Shown: positions 23,041 through 24,774 of the stretch, one piece after another
How the letters are laid out: each line of letters begins with the position of its first letter
Position numbering within the stretch: the stretch's first letter is position 1
Assembly (NCBI GenBank): GCA_937901905.1
Contig: CALDIF010000088.1
Coordinates: 1 to 24,774, forward strand
Reading direction: 5' to 3'
DNA length: 24,774 nucleotides
From: an uncultured Porphyromonadaceae bacterium
Lineage (GTDB): Bacteria > Bacteroidota > Bacteroidia > Bacteroidales > Muribaculaceae
The notes under the pieces: generated by a model
What the model saw: only the letters and a program-made list of their open reading frames with translations
Database searches by the model: none
What the model was told of the DNA's origin: nothing
Made by a program: the position numbers and the translations under genes

Positions 23041-23068
23041 CCTTGTACATTACCTTGTACGTACAAGG
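23041..23068. promoter_or_regulatory. CCTTGTAC half-sites forming a 16-bp palindrome
   Basis: CCTTGTAC occurs at 23041-23048 and 23053-23060, and its inverse GTACAAGG at 23061-23068. The last two make a perfect palindrome CCTTGTACGTACAAGG. It is 50 bp upstream of the integrase ATG, so it could be an operator for the integrase gene or an arm-type binding site of the recombination complex. Confidence 0.55.
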
Positions 23069-23118
23069 TTGGGAAAGGAAAAAATTGAGAGGTGTGCAGA
23101 GTCGGTCGAAAGGTTTTT

Positions 23119-24360
23119 ATGGCAAAAGCAAAATTCTTTCTCGACACACGGCGCACGAAGCCCGGAGCGCCTTCGGTCTTAAAGGTGGCCATCGGTCACC
23201 GCAATTCGACCGCTTACATTTCCCTTGATGCACATTTGTTGCCAGAACAATGGGACGATGCCCACTCAGTGGTTGTCGGCCACCCTGACGCTGCGTTGTT
23301 AAACGTCTATATTATGGGTGTAAAGCAGCGTGTAGACCGCACAATCCTCTACCTTGCAGACACTAAAGGACTTCAAAACATGACTGCGAACGACATCAAG
23401 CGTGAGGTCGAGCGCACTATCAATCCGGCAAAGGTTGAGGAAAAGGAACAAAAGCAGCGGAGCAAGAACTTGTTTGCAGCGCGGTTTCTGACCTTTGCTC
23501 GCAGCAAGAAAAAGAGTACGCAAGAGATTTATATGCACACCTATAAACGCATGGTTGCGTTCGTAGGTGAAAGCAAGCTACAAAATCTTACATTTGAAGA
23601 CATTACAAAGGAATGGATTTTAAAGTTTGAGAGTTTTCTTGCCATCACCTCACCCAGTCAGAATGCCCGTAACATTCACAAGCGGAACATTCGCGCTGTG
23701 TTTAACGAGGCGATTGACGATGGGATTACTACCAACTATCCGTTCCGCAAGTTGAAAATCCGCCCTGTAGCCACCAAAAAGCGCAATCTCAAAGTTGAGG
23801 ACTTGCGCACATTATTCAACTATCCTTGTGAGGCTCACGCCGTTAAGTATCTCGACATCTTTAAGTTGATGTTTATACTAATAGGCATCAATGCGATTGA
23901 CCTGTGCAACCTCAAAGAGATTGACAAAGAGGGTCGTATCAACTTCTACCGAGCCAAGACTAACCGCCTTTATTCAATAAAGGTGGAGCCGGAGGCTTTG
24001 GAGATTATCAACAAGTATCGCGGCAAAGATTATATGCTTGATATTCTTGATCGTTGGAAAAGTCACAAGGACTTCATGCTCAAGATGAACCGCACCCTCA
24101 AAAAGATTGGACCGGTGAAGCGAGTGGGTCTTGGCGGCAAGAAGATATACGAGCCGCTATTTCCCGAAATATCAACGTATTGGGCACGTCACTCATGGGC
24201 GACAATCGCTGCCAGCCTTGACATTCCCCGTGACACTATCGCCCATGCACTCGGGCATGGCGGCAACACTGTGACTGACATCTACATCGACTTTGACGAG
24301 CGCAAGGTCGATGAGGCGAACCGTAAGGTTCTTGACTGGGTTCTCTACGGCAAGAAGTAG
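23119..24360 (+). CDS. Tyrosine recombinase / integrase
   Basis: 413 residues from the ATG at 23119 (a GTG at 23092 would add nine residues). The layout is the Bacteroidetes phage/transposon integrase: an N-terminal arm-binding region, a SAM-like core-binding domain (about 110-215) and a catalytic domain. Visible active-site residues are Lys in RAKTNR, Arg357 in YWARHSW, His380 in LGH and the nucleophile Tyr389 in TDIYIDF. The first catalytic Arg of the classical family (usually in GxRxxE) is replaced: the segment reads IGINAIDLCNL. Loss of that Arg is known in IntDOT-like Bacteroides integrases. The gene is next to tRNA-Pro, so it presumably integrates its element there. Confidence 0.93.
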   Translation: MAKAKFFLDTRRTKPGAPSVLKVAIGHRNSTAYISLDAHLLPEQWDDAHSVVVGHPDAALLNVYIMGVKQRVDRTILYLADTKGLQNMTANDIKREVERTINPAKVEEKEQKQRSKNLFAARFLTFARSKKKSTQEIYMHTYKRMVAFVGESKLQNLTFEDITKEWILKFESFLAITSPSQNARNIHKRNIRAVFNEAIDDGITTNYPFRKLKIRPVATKKRNLKVEDLRTLFNYPCEAHAVKYLDIFKLMFILIGINAIDLCNLKEIDKEGRINFYRAKTNRLYSIKVEPEALEIINKYRGKDYMLDILDRWKSHKDFMLKMNRTLKKIGPVKRVGLGGKKIYEPLFPEISTYWARHSWATIAASLDIPRDTIAHALGHGGNTVTDIYIDFDERKVDEANRKVLDWVLYGKK

Positions 24361-24365
24361 GCTTC

Positions 24366-24391
24366 AAAAGGGGTGGGAAACTACCCCTTTT
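24366..24391 (+). terminator. Terminator of the integrase gene
   Basis: AAAAGGGGT (24366-24374) and ACCCCTTTT (24383-24391) form a perfect 9-bp stem with flanking A and T runs, 5 bp after the stop codon. It could work in both directions. Confidence 0.85.
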
Positions 24392-24394
24392 GGG

Positions 24395-24538
24395 TGTACC
24401 CATAAATGTACCCGAAAGTGTACCTGCAAATGTATCTGCAAGCGTACCCGATAGTGTAACTGCAAGTGTATCTGCAAATGTACCGTAGAGTGTAACTGCA
24501 AGTGTAGTCCCAATTGTATCGCTGAAAAGTACCTGATA
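24395..24538. repeat. Twelve imperfect 12-bp tandem repeats
   Basis: Units start every 12 bp from 24395 with consensus TGTA(C/T)CTGCAA(A/G): for example TGTACCTGCAAA (24419), TGTATCTGCAAG (24431), TGTAACTGCAAG (24455 and 24491), TGTATCTGCAAA (24467). The last three units are degenerate. Two similar units follow at about 24624-24641. Since 12 is a multiple of 3, the leftward frames read as four-residue periodic peptides (HLQV/HLQI-like), but no start context supports a gene. Confidence 0.85.
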
Positions 24539-24546
24539 AACAGCAA

Positions 24547-24586
24547 GAAAGGCAGAAATCCGACAATGAGCGGTTTTCTGCCTTTC
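24547..24586. terminator. 12-bp stem hairpin after the tandem repeats
   Basis: GAAAGGCAGAAA (24547-24558) and TTTCTGCCTTTC (24575-24586) pair perfectly around a 16-nt loop. CTTGATTTTG follows on the right. Probably a terminator for rightward transcription, or for leftward transcription of a gene further right. Confidence 0.6.
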
Positions 24587-24774
24587 CTTGATTTTGTGTG
24601 TACCTCAATCTATAACGAAATGTGTACCCTATAGTGTACCCATTTTGTCTACACTTTGGCTAACTTGCGACCCCTTTTCTCCGAAAAGAGCGATTAACTT
24701 GCGCATTGACTTGCGCATTGGCTTGCGCAAGTCAGAGCATAACAAGTTAAAAGGCAGATGTTTAGTAATAACAC
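24587..24774. repeat. Short iterated TTGCGCA motifs near the right edge
   Basis: ACTTGCGCATTG occurs twice in a row (about 24703-24714 and 24715-24726 region; the first copy is preceded by TA). A third GCTTGCGCAAGTC follows, and GACTTGCGCA/TGCGCAAGTC makes an imperfect palindrome. No gene is visible; the region probably continues into the integrated element. Confidence 0.55.

Noticed and set aside
22821..23192. 123-codon leftward ORF over tRNA-Pro
   Set aside because: Its end (LDSNQGPPAPKAGALTG) is the antisense translation of the tRNA-Pro gene, a well-known false prediction; the rest has no recognisable features.
24364..24546. 60-codon leftward ORF with HLQI/HLQV periodic peptide
   Set aside because: The periodicity comes from the 12-bp repeats, the frame crosses a terminator, and there is no sign of translation.

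Overview
The window looks like a chromosomal segment of a gut-type Bacteroidales bacterium, possibly Muribaculaceae or a relative (inference). Several promoters fit the Bacteroidetes form TTTG-N19/20-TAnnTTTG. Two secreted proteins carry C-termini resembling type IX secretion (T9SS) sorting domains. The S6-S18-L9 operon has the usual order, and the integrase is of the Bacteroidetes type.

Left part (1-8217, rightward): a 1684-residue secreted protein built of starch-binding-like beta modules, with a LacI-type operator and a -7 element upstream; a HAD-family phosphatase; a repeat-rich intergenic module (6309-6724) bounded by 30-bp direct repeats; tRNA-Leu(CAA) with its own promoter and terminator; and a mannose-1-phosphate guanylyltransferase. 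The 3' end of the repeat module also appears at the extreme left edge of the window, so it is a dispersed genomic repeat.

Middle (8212-13595): two leftward gene pairs. The first (182 aa and 671 aa) is unrecognised, and the 671-aa gene overlaps the guanylyltransferase tail-to-tail by 6 bp. The second encodes an outer-membrane beta-barrel protein and a small exported Cys-rich protein made of nine 9-residue repeats. Then comes a CRISPR array of 11 identical 37-nt repeats and 10 spacers with no cas gene in the window. A minus-strand promoter in the AT-rich right flank shows the array is probably transcribed leftward. Two adjacent spacers appear to come from homologous coding segments of related invaders.

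Right-middle (13596-20794, rightward): a secreted protein with a gliding-motility/T9SS type B-like domain, followed 27 bp later by uvrA (with part of a zinc module missing). A long non-coding stretch follows, then an HTH regulator and an exported PepT-like metallopeptidase.

Right (20795-24774): the leftward rpsF-rpsR-rplI operon, tRNA-Val(TAC) leftward, and tRNA-Pro(TGG) rightward. Just downstream of tRNA-Pro is a tyrosine recombinase gene, the likely left end of an integrative element that continues beyond the window. Downstream of the integrase lie a terminator, twelve imperfect 12-bp tandem repeats, a second hairpin and further short repeats.
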